A stretch of 19,349 bases of DNA, taken from the NCBI GenBank assembly GCA_964532085.1, contig CAZHHH010000043.1, forward strand, positions 1 through 19,349. Direction: 5' to 3'. Made by a program: the position numbers and the translations under genes. Positions 6,856-14,470 of this stretch are shown here, piece after piece; within the stretch, counting starts at the first letter, position 1, and each line of letters starts with the position of its first letter. The DNA comes from CAZHHH01 sp964532085 (GTDB taxonomy: Bacteria; Bacteroidota; Bacteroidia; Bacteroidales; Marinilabiliaceae). The notes beneath the pieces were generated by a model. It was given only the letters and a program-made list of their open reading frames with translations, made no database searches and was not told the origin of the DNA.

Positions 6856-8362
6856 CTCTATTTAGGTTTTTAAGTTGGTTGATATTTTCTGTCCAATTTG
6901 ATGGATTTTTCCATTTAATAATATTCTTTTTTACTTTTCTGATTTCTATAGCTTCAAAGCATTTAAAAATATACATAAGGAATATCATCAATGGTATAAA
7001 TGTAATTTTAAGAATAATATCTATTAGTATTGATGCTTTTGGTATAAATATATAGAGATACATTAAAAAACTACCAATTAACATAATCTTAAATATTTTA
7101 TTTAACTCATATGTATCATCTTCTTGTTTTTTAATGATTTGATAAAACCATATTGAAGCAAAAAGTTGACTAATAGTAGTAGTAAATGCAGCACCAATCT
7201 TTCCCCATTTAGGAATTACTAAAATGTTTAAAATAAAGTTTAGTAGTCCACTTATCACCAATATTGTGGAAATTATCTTTGTCCTTTTGGTTTTTTGTAG
7301 TGGTAGCGAGAAAACCATCCTCATACCCGATATTATAACGCCCACAATCATTATTGGTATCAGTAACATTGCATCATAATAGTAGTCCGAACCAGCTGAT
7401 AGTAAAAACAGCGCTTCTTTTGCAAAAAGTGTAACTCCTAATCCAGCAAATGTCATCAAGTATATAAAATATGTAAATGATTTTATATAATATCTGTCTT
7501 TTGTTGGTTCGTTCATATATCGATAATAATCGTATGAATAGGATGTGAAAAAAGGCATTAATACAACAAATTGTATTACGCTGGAAATTTTAAATGCCAA
7601 AGAGAAACTTCCAACATCCTCAAGTGATTTAAAATGAGCAATTATATATCGGTCACTTAAAGAAAAAATTATAATCATAACATTTGATAAAACCAGTGGA
7701 GCACCAAACTTCATCATCTCCACAACTCTTTTTCCATTATATCTCCATTTACTATTTGTAACAATTAGTGGCAAAAGAGTAACCATTGTTATCCCATTAG
7801 CTATAAGCTGTCCCCAATAAATACCCTCAAGTCCGAGCTTTAAATATTGCAGAGCTATAAAAGTAGCTATTAGTGTGAGTAAAATATTTAATGTTTGATA
7901 AGCTGTCTGTTTTACTGGCTTTTGTTGTAGTCGTATAAGTATAAATGGCACATCGCTAAGCATTTTTAAAAGTGAGGCCATTATAAATAGTGTTATTACT
8001 TTTGTAGAGACATAATACTGTAGTATATCATAACTGTAAAATAATAATGCTGTGTATGTTACTGCAATAGCAAGAAGAGAGGTGAAAAATGTGCTGAAAA
8101 ATGTGCTAAAAAATAGCGACTTTTTACTCTCCTTATTGGGCATATCGTAATACCATCGTTGAAATCCACCTTTAATTCCCCACCCAGAAATTGATTGTGT
8201 AAATTGGTGAATTATCTCAAAAAGCATAATTAAACCAAACTCATCAGGAGTAGTATAGTCTATATATAATGGCATAATCAAGAACCCTCCAAATTTTACT
8301 AAGAGACTTCCTGTACTATATATAAATGACTCCTTAAAAAGCTTTACTAATTTGCTAATCAT
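6842..8362 (-). CDS. Wzx-type oligosaccharide flippase (polysaccharide biosynthesis protein)
   Basis: A 506-residue integral membrane protein with about 12-14 hydrophobic helices spread over the whole length, of the MOP/MATE-like polysaccharide exporter superfamily. The N-terminus (SFIYSTGSLLVKFGGFLIMP, 12-31) and the charged YYDMPNKESKK loop are typical of Wzx/RfbX-like proteins, which flip undecaprenyl-linked repeat units to the periplasmic face. Residues 83-92 (FFSTFFSTFF) come from a 12-bp in-frame tandem repeat. The basic C-terminal tail (from about 475) is cytoplasmic. It is the first gene of a two-gene minus-strand unit with the deacetylase and diverges from the GT4 gene across 233 bp. 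Whether it serves O-antigen, capsule or exopolysaccharide cannot be told. Confidence 0.87.
   Translation of the reverse strand: MISKLVKLFKESFIYSTGSLLVKFGGFLIMPLYIDYTTPDEFGLIMLFEIIHQFTQSISGWGIKGGFQRWYYDMPNKESKKSLFFSTFFSTFFTSLLAIAVTYTALLFYSYDILQYYVSTKVITLFIMASLLKMLSDVPFILIRLQQKPVKQTAYQTLNILLTLIATFIALQYLKLGLEGIYWGQLIANGITMVTLLPLIVTNSKWRYNGKRVVEMMKFGAPLVLSNVMIIIFSLSDRYIIAHFKSLEDVGSFSLAFKISSVIQFVVLMPFFTSYSYDYYRYMNEPTKDRYYIKSFTYFIYLMTFAGLGVTLFAKEALFLLSAGSDYYYDAMLLIPIMIVGVIISGMRMVFSLPLQKTKRTKIISTILVISGLLNFILNILVIPKWGKIGAAFTTTISQLFASIWFYQIIKKQEDDTYELNKIFKIMLIGSFLMYLYIFIPKASILIDIILKITFIPLMIFLMYIFKCFEAIEIRKVKKNIIKWKNPSNWTENINQLKNLNRDDRE
8084..8114 (-). repeat. 12-bp in-frame tandem repeat inside the flippase gene
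   Basis: On the plus strand the unit GAAAAATGTGCT is present twice (8084-8095 and 8096-8107) and then partially as AAAAAAT. On the coding strand it encodes FFST-FFST-FF in a membrane helix. Slippage would add or remove four residues without a frameshift. Confidence 0.7.
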
Positions 8363-8551
8363 ATAAATTAGAGATGAATAATTCTTGTTACTTCACTATA
8401 AAGTTCAATAATATTGAAATACAAATTAATTTTTTCAAACTATAATATTACAATATAATTGATAATTTTAAGAATATCGTTAATTAAAACATCGAATTAT
8501 ACATAATATCTATTCTTCATAATAACATTATTAGATTTTCTATTGTCATAA

Positions 8552-8568
8552 TATATTTGTTACATTTG
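8552..8568 (+). promoter_or_regulatory. Candidate Bacteroidota -7 elements for the GT4 gene
   Basis: Two consecutive matches to the consensus TAnnTTTG occur: TATATTTG (8552-8559) and TACATTTG (8561-8568), 27 and 36 nt before the ATG at 8596. No convincing -33 TTTG is present at the usual spacing, only a TTG at 8543-8545. Confidence 0.4.
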
Positions 8569-8595
8569 TTATAGTCTCTCTATAAAAATATTGTT

Positions 8596-9852
8596 ATGAA
8601 AGTATTGCATATTAATAAAAGTGACGTTGTGGGTGGTGCATCTATTGCTGCTTCTCGAATTGTTGATTCATTAAGAAACATTGATATTGATGCTTCTCTT
8701 CTTGTCGCAAAAAAAGGTGGAGATAATAGTTGGGTTTATCCTGTAGTCACTTCAAGATTTGACAACTTTAAATTAGGCTTCAACTTTCTTTATGATATTC
8801 TATCTTTTATTCCTTATGAAAAAAACAAAAAAGGACGATTTGCATTTTCACTAGCAAAACGTGGTTTTAATCTATCAGAAAACAAATTAGTAAAAGAGGC
8901 AGATATTATTCATCTTCATTGGTTTAATCAAGGTTTTTTATCTATAAAAGGGCTTGAGCAAATTTTGTCTCTTGGTAAACCGGTTGTGTGGACTTTGCAT
9001 GATATGTGGGCTTTCACTGGTGGCTGCCACTATTCAGGAGGCTGTACAAATTATCAAAATTCATGTGGGCAGTGTCCAATGCTCTTGGAGCCGCGTGATA
9101 CAGATCTGTCAAATGCTCAGCATCTAAAAAAGAGGGTGGTGTATGACAATGCTAATATCTCTTTCGTGACATGTAGTAATTGGCTTCAACAATCAGCTGA
9201 AAGTGCTTCACTGGTTAAGAATCATACTGTTAGAACAATTCATAACCCTATAGATACGTCGATTTTTAAACCAATATCTCGAATTGATGCTCGACGAAAA
9301 CTGGGACTTCCTCTTCATAAAAAATTGATACTCTTTGGTGCTGCTAATGTTGCAGATCCACGCAAAGGTATGAAGTTGCTTATACACGCGTTAAAAGATT
9401 TGGAGCAAAAGGAGTATAAAGATGATATTGAGCTTGTTCTTTTTGGAAAAATGTATGATAACCTGGAAGAGGAACTACCATTTCCAGCCACATTACTCAA
9501 TTATGTCAAAAAAACAGAGAAATTAGTCAATTTATATAATGCTGCAGATATGTTCGTCTTGCCCTCATTAGAGGACAATTTGCCTAACACTGTGGTTGAG
9601 TCTATGGCATGTGGAACGCCTGTAGTTGCTTTTAGAATCGGAGGTGTGCCTGAAATGGTGCCGCACGGAACTGGTGGATACCTAGCCTCACTTGGCGATG
9701 CACACGGATTGTCTAGTGGAATTGATTATCTGTTTTCTCATAGTGAATCTGTCGATTTTAGAGAAAATGCAAGAGAGAGGGTGCTTGAAAAATTTGAACC
9801 GTTGCAAATTGCTGAACAGTATGCAAAATTATATCATTCATTATTAAAATAA
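8596..9852 (+). CDS. Glycosyltransferase family 4 (WcaC-like)
   Basis: A 418-residue cytoplasmic GT-B glycosyltransferase. The N-terminal acceptor domain begins KVLHINKSDVVGGASIAASR (2-21). Residues 132-161 contain WTLHDMWAFTGGCHYSGGC with four cysteines (144, 150, 157, 160), a pattern shared with WcaC-like enzymes of exopolysaccharide clusters and possibly a small metal or structural site. The C-terminal donor domain includes a GxxxxxDPRKG segment (248-258) and PSLEDNLPNTVVESMACG (323-340), the EX7E region in which Asp327 takes the place of the first Glu and Glu335 is the second. It transfers a sugar from a nucleotide donor to a glycan intermediate; donor and acceptor are unknown. It heads a two-gene unit with the GT2 gene. 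Confidence 0.9.
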   Translation: MKVLHINKSDVVGGASIAASRIVDSLRNIDIDASLLVAKKGGDNSWVYPVVTSRFDNFKLGFNFLYDILSFIPYEKNKKGRFAFSLAKRGFNLSENKLVKEADIIHLHWFNQGFLSIKGLEQILSLGKPVVWTLHDMWAFTGGCHYSGGCTNYQNSCGQCPMLLEPRDTDLSNAQHLKKRVVYDNANISFVTCSNWLQQSAESASLVKNHTVRTIHNPIDTSIFKPISRIDARRKLGLPLHKKLILFGAANVADPRKGMKLLIHALKDLEQKEYKDDIELVLFGKMYDNLEEELPFPATLLNYVKKTEKLVNLYNAADMFVLPSLEDNLPNTVVESMACGTPVVAFRIGGVPEMVPHGTGGYLASLGDAHGLSSGIDYLFSHSESVDFRENARERVLEKFEPLQIAEQYAKLYHSLLK

Positions 9853-9861
9853 GCGGATAAT

Positions 9862-10602
9862 ATGCCAACTATCTCTATAATAACTGTTGTTTATAATGGG
9901 GAAGATACTATCCAGAGAACCATTGATAGTATTAAAAATCAATCATATAAAAATATTGAGTATATAATTGTTGATGGACTTAGCAAAGATAATACTGTTG
10001 AGATTATTAAGAAGAATAGTGAGTTTGTAACGAAGTTTATTTCTGAACCTGACAATGGGTTGTATGATGCTATGAATAAAGCGTTGGAGATGGCAACTGG
10101 TGATTATGTCTGGTTTATTAATTCTGGTGACGAAATTGCAAACTCTGATGTGCTCTCTAATGTTTTTACTAACTCTGAAAATGCTGACATATATTATGGA
10201 GATACGCTTATTGTAGATGACAATGGTGAGGAGATAGGGAAGAGGAGATTGCAACCCCCGAAAGAGTTAACTTGGAAAGACTTCAAAAAAGGGATGGTTG
10301 TTAGTCATCAATCAATAATTATTAAAAGAGATATTACTCGTAAATATGATTTAAATTATAGATTTTCTGCTGACTTTGACTGGGTATTATATGCATTAAA
10401 AAAATCGAAAAAAAATGTTAATACTCAAATTGTGCTCTCTAAGTTTTTAGATGGGGGACTCACAAAGCAAAATATTATTCCTGGACTAAAAGAGCGTTTT
10501 TCTATAATGGTCAAAAATTTTGGACTGATACCTACTATTTATCAGCACATTTTCATCTCTATTAAGTTTTTTGCATTTTATGTTAAATACAAAAGATTTT
10601 AA
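9862..10602 (+). CDS. Glycosyltransferase family 2 (WcaE-like)
   Basis: A 246-residue GT-A glycosyltransferase. Visible motifs: SIITVVYNGEDTIQRTIDSI (5-24), VDGLSKDNT (37-45, nucleotide-binding Asp38), EPDNGLYDAMNKAL (62-75), FINSGDE (85-91, taking the role of the metal-binding DxD), SHQSIIIKR (148-156) and SADFDW (169-174), where the acidic pair probably holds the catalytic base. This arrangement is typical of the WcaE-like group that works in colanic-acid-type and related exopolysaccharide synthesis. The C-terminus (210-246) is hydrophobic and basic, suggesting membrane association. It starts 9 nt after the GT4 stop, so the two are probably cotranscribed. Sugar specificity cannot be deduced. 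Confidence 0.9.
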   Translation: MPTISIITVVYNGEDTIQRTIDSIKNQSYKNIEYIIVDGLSKDNTVEIIKKNSEFVTKFISEPDNGLYDAMNKALEMATGDYVWFINSGDEIANSDVLSNVFTNSENADIYYGDTLIVDDNGEEIGKRRLQPPKELTWKDFKKGMVVSHQSIIIKRDITRKYDLNYRFSADFDWVLYALKKSKKNVNTQIVLSKFLDGGLTKQNIIPGLKERFSIMVKNFGLIPTIYQHIFISIKFFAFYVKYKRF

Positions 10603-10698
10603 TAAAGTCTGCATATTCTTTATATTCTTTGCTGTTTATTGGTTAAATTATTTATATTTAAAATAATGATGGTTTTATATTTAACACAGAGCTGATTT

Positions 10699-10714
10699 CA
10701 TAATTATAATTATG
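10699..10714. repeat. Perfect 16-bp AT palindrome in the GT2-downstream spacer
   Basis: CATAATTATAATTATG is its own reverse complement. It lies about 97 bp after the GT2 stop and 63 bp before the next start. It could be an operator for the downstream hypothetical gene, but in such AT-rich DNA its significance is low. Confidence 0.3.
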
Positions 10715-10776
10715 TTAAACTAGGTCAGTTTAAGCCTTGCCTGTTTTATTATATTTAATTTTAAAAAAACTAAGCT

Positions 10777-11709
10777 GTGCATTCAAACTTTATAATAGCC
10801 ATAAAGAGTCTTAGAAAAGAGATTCGAGATGCAGATTATAATCGACGTTTATTTCAAATTTGTAGCCAAACATATAGGGATGAGGTTGCAAGGAATAAGA
10901 GAATATCGTCTCTTCTTAAAAGAGTTGATGCATATTATAATTTTAAAAATGTTACAGATTTAGTCTTTGTTTTTGATGATTTGTTAGCAAAATCAGCTGC
11001 CACAACTCAAAAAAAACAACAGGAAGTTATTATGCTAATTTTAGAAAAAATAGCTTCTGACTTTGCGCTTACCTATTACTCTGAAAGTGTTGAAACTCTT
11101 AAGAACAAAAGCAAATTAACAAAGGGATTAATATCTGAGGAGAATAAGCAACTTAATAAAATTGAGGAGATTGTAAAAAATAAAAATAATCCATTGCTTA
11201 ACAATTTGCCTTTAAGCATCATAGCCGTCGAAAATCTCAATGTAGATTATACTGATATTGAAGAAATTCGAGAGATATCAATAAGTATGCATCTTCTTTT
11301 AGAGGTGGCATATAAAAACTTATGCACTGTGTCTGATGAAAATTTTCAACAGATAAAATCTGGCTCCCCACAAAGTCATCTGCTTTTTAAAGTTTATAAA
11401 GATATTGTTGAACTTAATCCTCAATTTTGTGCTTTTGCCAATAGGCTAAAGGCTTATACCAACAATAGAGATATTCTTATTTATTTAGATGGATTAGAAA
11501 GTTTCTTAGAAAAATTTATTCATAATTTGTATATCGATTGGTCTAAGAATGAAAAAATGAAAAATACCATTAACCATACGAATAACACCATAAAGGAGAT
11601 AAAGTTGATGAGTGTATATCTGAAAAATAAGTTAGAAAAGATAGATAGAGAGATAAAAATAAGGCAAGGGGCTTTGGATAAATTAACTTCTCAATTAAAG
11701 GATGATTAA
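10777..11709 (+). CDS. Hypothetical protein, predominantly helical with C-terminal coiled coil
   Basis: No family was recognised. The 310-residue protein has no signal peptide or membrane segment. It is rich in Lys, Glu, Asn and Leu and looks almost wholly helical. Residues 10-50 are basic (many Arg/Lys: SLRKEIRDADYNRR and similar), 60-105 and 145-250 are more hydrophobic and probably form the folded core, and 272-308 have a heptad-like pattern suitable for a coiled coil. The start is a GTG at 10777; an in-frame stop lies two codons upstream and no ATG is available before residue 86, so a GTG start is required if the N-terminal helices are real. Its TAA overlaps the stop of the convergent metallopeptidase gene. 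A near-match to the -7 element (TATATTTA, 10750-10757) lies 19 nt upstream. Low GC and codon use resemble the neighbours. Confidence 0.75.
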   Translation: MHSNFIIAIKSLRKEIRDADYNRRLFQICSQTYRDEVARNKRISSLLKRVDAYYNFKNVTDLVFVFDDLLAKSAATTQKKQQEVIMLILEKIASDFALTYYSESVETLKNKSKLTKGLISEENKQLNKIEEIVKNKNNPLLNNLPLSIIAVENLNVDYTDIEEIREISISMHLLLEVAYKNLCTVSDENFQQIKSGSPQSHLLFKVYKDIVELNPQFCAFANRLKAYTNNRDILIYLDGLESFLEKFIHNLYIDWSKNEKMKNTINHTNNTIKEIKLMSVYLKNKLEKIDREIKIRQGALDKLTSQLKDD

Positions 11710-12434
11710 AATATTGTTGTTCTGTAATTTCTCATCTCTTTTGAAAGTTCTTTTGCTCTGCCATCACAATATTTATCTAAAAGTGACCAGAAATTAGGTC
11801 CGTGATTTTTTTCTATTGTATGACATAGTTCGTGCAGAATTACATAATCTATCAAGTGTGACGGGAGTCGCATCAAATGCAAGTTTAGATTTATATTATC
11901 AACACTAGAACAGCTTCCCCAACGACTTTTTAGATTTTTTATAAAAACCTTACGATATTTGAATCCATATTTTGATGCAAAATATGCAACTCTTTGAGGA
12001 AGAAAGTTTTTGGCTTCTATTCTTAAAGCTTCTATTATTCCAAATCTTATATTTTCTTGAATATCATCACTGTAAACATCTTCATTTAAAGGATAAGATG
12101 CAGTAAGAATTCCATCTTTTAATTGTAGTCTTGTACTGGGTTTATTATGTTTTACAACTCTTAATCTAAAACTGCGAGTGTGAAAATTACTGTTTTCATC
12201 AAAAAGAGTGCGTTGATTTTCATATTTTTTCATTTTAGATAGTGACTCTAAAATCCAATCTTTTTTTGAGTCGACAAATGTAGAAGCTGCTTTTAATGAA
12301 TATCTTAAAGGCATCACTACAACTACACCTTTAAATGGCTTTATGTAAATAGATAATCTTTTGGATGTTCTGTTTCTTTTAAACTCAACTGGCCCAATTT
12401 CATCAAAAATTATCACCTCTGTTTTATTACTCAT
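11706..12434 (-). CDS. YgjP-like zinc metallopeptidase (DUF45 / M48 family)
   Basis: A 242-residue cytoplasmic protein of the DUF45/YgjP group. The zinc motif is HELCH (201-205, catalytic Glu202) with a third ligand His211 in KNHGPNFW, and the group signature KSRWGSCS (169-176) precedes it. The N-terminal half, with SKRLSIYIKPFKGVVVVMP (24-42), is the usual beta-rich region. Homologues are found alone or next to restriction-modification genes; physiological substrates are poorly known. The gene is convergent with the unrecognised helical protein, their stop codons overlapping (11706-11709), and divergent from the channel gene across 52 bp. All metal ligands are present, so it should be an active hydrolase fold. 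Confidence 0.9.
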   Translation of the reverse strand: MSNKTEVIIFDEIGPVEFKRNRTSKRLSIYIKPFKGVVVVMPLRYSLKAASTFVDSKKDWILESLSKMKKYENQRTLFDENSNFHTRSFRLRVVKHNKPSTRLQLKDGILTASYPLNEDVYSDDIQENIRFGIIEALRIEAKNFLPQRVAYFASKYGFKYRKVFIKNLKSRWGSCSSVDNINLNLHLMRLPSHLIDYVILHELCHTIEKNHGPNFWSLLDKYCDGRAKELSKEMRNYRTTIF

Positions 12435-12486
12435 CTTTTTTTTGATATCTTTAATTCTTTAACGAAAATAGAAAAGATTAATAACA

Positions 12487-13281
12487 ATGGATAGAATTTA
12501 TAAACTTTTATTAAATGATAAATTTATTCTAGGTGTAATATGTTTTAATGCACTTATAATATTTGCACAGGGTTTTGATATATCTGTTACGTCACATTTT
12601 ATATTGTCGAATGTTGATAATATAATTACAATTATTTTTATTGGTGAGCTGATAATAAAGATTCGCGAATATGGATTTAAGGAGTTTTTTAAATCAAAAT
12701 GGAATATTTTTGATGCACTTCTCATAGTTTTAGCTATTCCGTCACTAATATATTGGTTTACAAATATTTCAACTTTTGATTTGGACTATCTATTGGTATT
12801 AAGGGTAACGAGAATCTTTAAATTCTTCAGGTTCTTGCGATTTTTCCCTCAAATTAATGAGTTGATAAATGGTGTGCGTCTAGCTCTTAATGCATCGATT
12901 ATTGTTTTGCTCGGTTTTTTTGTATTTATATTTATAGTTTCTATTGTTACTACTTTTATCTATAAAGATATTTCACCAGATCATTTTGGGAATCCTATAC
13001 GTTCGTTATATTCTGTTTTTAAGGTTTTCACAGTTGAGGGTTGGTATGAAGTGCCCGATGAGGTTGCAGCAAAATTACCATCTTTTGCTTCAGGTATAAC
13101 TAAATTCTTTTTTGTAATAATTCTTCTTCTGGGCGGTATTTTCGGACTATCATTAGTTAACTCAATTTTTGTTGATGCTATGGTAAGTGATAACAATGAC
13201 GAACTAGAGCGAAAAGTAGAAAGTTTAGAGGCAAAAATTGATTTATTGATGGAAGAGGTTAAAAGGGGTAATGCTGAGTGA
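12487..13281 (+). CDS. Single-domain voltage-gated cation channel (NaChBac-like)
   Basis: A 264-residue six-helix channel subunit that would form tetramers in the inner membrane. S1 is about 12-28 and S2 about 42-60 (Glu54 and Lys58). S3 is about 73-90, with Asp76 in the gating-charge transfer position. S4 (102-120) carries basic residues at every third position: Arg106, Arg109, Lys112, Arg115, Arg118. S5 is about 136-158, the pore loop about 173-190 and S6 about 203-232. The selectivity filter is FTVEGW (181-186), where known bacterial sodium channels have TLESW; the Glu is kept and Gly replaces Ser. Residues 236-260 form a heptad-pattern C-terminal coiled coil, as in BacNav tetramers. The length fits the family. 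Sodium versus calcium preference cannot be fixed from sequence. It has no evident functional partner nearby. Confidence 0.9.
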   Translation: MDRIYKLLLNDKFILGVICFNALIIFAQGFDISVTSHFILSNVDNIITIIFIGELIIKIREYGFKEFFKSKWNIFDALLIVLAIPSLIYWFTNISTFDLDYLLVLRVTRIFKFFRFLRFFPQINELINGVRLALNASIIVLLGFFVFIFIVSIVTTFIYKDISPDHFGNPIRSLYSVFKVFTVEGWYEVPDEVAAKLPSFASGITKFFFVIILLLGGIFGLSLVNSIFVDAMVSDNNDELERKVESLEAKIDLLMEEVKRGNAE

Positions 13282-13314
13282 GTGTTGTTTTTTTGGCTTT
13301 TAGCTCTTAAATTG

Positions 13315-13381
13315 GCTTCGCTGAACTTCGTTTGCCCCATCTTTTGACGCCCAAAATAGCTTCGCTGAACTTCGTTTGCCC
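13315..13381 (+). repeat. Pair of identical 23-bp direct repeats
   Basis: The unit starting GCTTCGCTGAACTTCGTTTG and ending CCC occurs at 13315-13337 and 13359-13381, a 44-bp period, with unrelated AT-rich sequence between. They lie just after the channel gene; the second copy runs into the GCCC/GGGC hairpin (GCCCTAAAGGGGGC). Confidence 0.85.
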
Positions 13382-13410
13382 TAAAGGGGGCTATTTGCAA
13401 GCTAAGAAGC

Positions 13411-13428
13411 ATTTTGTATTTACAAAAT
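13411..13428. repeat. Perfect inverted repeat with 8-bp arms
   Basis: ATTTTGTA and TACAAAAT flank a TT dinucleotide. It lies 130 bp downstream of the channel stop and is not followed by a T-tract, so it is a poor terminator. The arms recall the sequence of the larger palindrome at 3437-3470. Confidence 0.5.
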
Positions 13429-13485
13429 CTCTACGACTAATAAAAAAATAAAGTCAGCGTATTCAAATTATCTAGATGTTATTTA

Positions 13486-13512
13486 AAAATAGCTATTAAC
13501 TGTATGCAATAA
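13486..13512 (+). repeat. Dispersed 27-bp repeat, copy B
   Basis: It matches 3234-3260 at 24 of 27 positions in the same orientation. It is followed by ACTATTTACCGACTTTTCTG and a GGGAGAGGGAG purine run, whereas copy A is followed by a C4/G4 hairpin. Confidence 0.6.
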
Positions 13513-13583
13513 ACTATTTACCGACTTTTCTGAAAGGGAGAGGGAGCGTGTTGGCTAATTGACAATTAGGGATAATAATTATT

Positions 13584-13616
13584 ATAAAAAAATAGAGACA
13601 CAAATGCGTCTCTATT
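13584..13616 (-). terminator. Rho-independent terminator of frr
   Basis: On the minus strand the 9-bp stem AATAGAGAC/GTCTCTATT (13616-13608 with 13599-13591) encloses an 8-nt loop and is followed directly by a run of T. It begins 21 nt after the frr stop codon and has the classic stem plus T-tract form. Confidence 0.85.
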
Positions 13617-13637
13617 CATAAACTATAAAAATCATTA

Positions 13638-14201
13638 CTAAACAGTAAGTATATCTTTCTCTTTTTGCTCTAATAATGCATCAATTTTTGCAGAATAATC
13701 ATCTGTTATTTTCTGCATATTTTGTGTTGCATCTTTCTCCATATCTTCAGGAAGTCCATCATTTTTTAGCTTTTTAAACTCCTCATTGGCATCTCTTCGA
13801 CTATTTCTGATGGAAATACGAGCATCTTCAGCTAGTTTTTTAACAATTCTGACCAACTCTTTACGTCGCTCTTCTGTTAATGCAGGTATATTTATACGGA
13901 CAATCTCACCATTATTATCAGGATTGAATCCTAAATTTGCAGCCATAATAGCTTTCTCAATAACAGGAATTAGCTGTTTTTCCCACGGCTGAATAGCAAT
14001 TGTGCGAGGGTCTGGCGTGCTAACATTGGCAACTTGTGAAAGTGGCGTCATACTACCATAATAATCAACTAAAACTGTTTCAAGCATTTTTGGATTTGCG
14101 CGACCAGCACGCACTTTATCCATCTCTTTTTCTAAAAATGCAACTGCATTATCCATTTTACCCGTTGCATCATCTAATATTAACTGAATTTCCTCTTCCA
14201 T
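13638..14201 (-). CDS. frr: Ribosome recycling factor
   Basis: A 187-residue soluble protein that, with EF-G, splits the post-termination ribosome complex. Family motifs are clear: KVRAGRANPKMLE (29-41), PLSQVANVSTPDPRTIAIQPW (53-73), LTEERRKELVRIVKKLAED (108-126) and RNSRRDANEEFKKL (132-145). The length matches the usual 185. It is transcribed alone here: a clear terminator lies downstream, and the gene on the other side is the divergent CvpA-family gene, so the widespread pyrH-frr pairing is absent in this window. A -7-like element is placed 35 nt before the start. Confidence 0.97.
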   Translation of the reverse strand: MEEEIQLILDDATGKMDNAVAFLEKEMDKVRAGRANPKMLETVLVDYYGSMTPLSQVANVSTPDPRTIAIQPWEKQLIPVIEKAIMAANLGFNPDNNGEIVRINIPALTEERRKELVRIVKKLAEDARISIRNSRRDANEEFKKLKNDGLPEDMEKDATQNMQKITDDYSAKIDALLEQKEKDILTV

Positions 14202-14233
14202 TTTTAATATTTTGTAGATTTATAAAATTGAGT

Positions 14234-14273
14234 GACAAAAATAGAATATTTTATCGATTATAGCGCATCATTT
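14234..14273 (+). repeat. 40-bp direct repeat, copy 1
   Basis: Begins GACAAAAATAGAATATTTTA and ends GCGCATCATTT. It is 39/40 identical to 14653-14692; the single difference is G at 14255 against A at 14674. It lies 33-72 bp upstream of frr and contains its presumed -7 element. Confidence 0.9.
14236..14243 (-). promoter_or_regulatory. Candidate -7 element of frr
   Basis: On the minus strand TATTTTTG matches the Bacteroidota consensus TAnnTTTG, 34 nt before the frr ATG. No clear -33 TTTG is seen upstream. Confidence 0.4.
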
Positions 14274-14346
14274 CTTGACTTCGTCAATGCAACACGCAAA
14301 AAATATTATAGTTGTTTTTAAATTAAAAATCACAGAATAATTTTCA

Positions 14347-14368
14347 CCCCCATAATCTCTAAATGGGG
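14347..14368. repeat. Hairpin CCCCAT/ATGGGG
   Basis: Perfect 6-bp arms around a 10-nt loop, inside the segment bracketed by the 40-bp direct repeats. No T-tract follows on either strand. Confidence 0.4.
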
Positions 14369-14423
14369 AAAGTCTAACGTGCAAAGATTTAGTGATTTGC
14401 TTGTTTTAATATAGCGATTAAAA

Positions 14424-14470
14424 GCCCCCTTTACTGTGTCTCGTCGTAGGCGAGAGGGGTTGGGGGGGGG
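14424..14470 (+). repeat. C-rich/G-rich hairpin element ending in a G9 run
   Basis: GCCCCCT at the left can pair with AGGGG at 14455-14459; an inner stem CTCGTC (14440-14445) pairs with GGCGAG (14449-14454) around GTA. It ends in GGGGTT followed by nine G (14462-14470). The pattern resembles the GCCCC-TTTA-GGGG hairpin at 3261 and the one at 13377. Confidence 0.5.

Larger units (their letters stand above)
13282..13637. other. Repeat-bearing intergenic region between channel gene and frr
   Basis: These 356 bases carry no gene. They hold a pair of 23-bp direct repeats, a GCCC/GGGC hairpin around 13377-13392, a perfect 8-bp-stem inverted repeat, copy B of a dispersed 27-bp repeat and the frr terminator, each listed separately. 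Confidence 0.7.

Noticed and set aside
13315..13381. The 23-bp direct repeats as a minimal CRISPR array
   Set aside because: There are only two copies with a 21-bp AT-rich spacer and no cas genes; repeat length and form suit an intergenic repeat better.
12981..13412. Minus-strand frame of 143 codons opposite the channel gene
   Set aside because: It lies antisense to the clear channel coding sequence and extends into the 23-bp direct repeats; no domain or start signal supports it.
14462..14470. G9 run as a phase-variation switch
   Set aside because: It is not inside or close enough upstream of any gene to switch a reading frame or promoter spacing.
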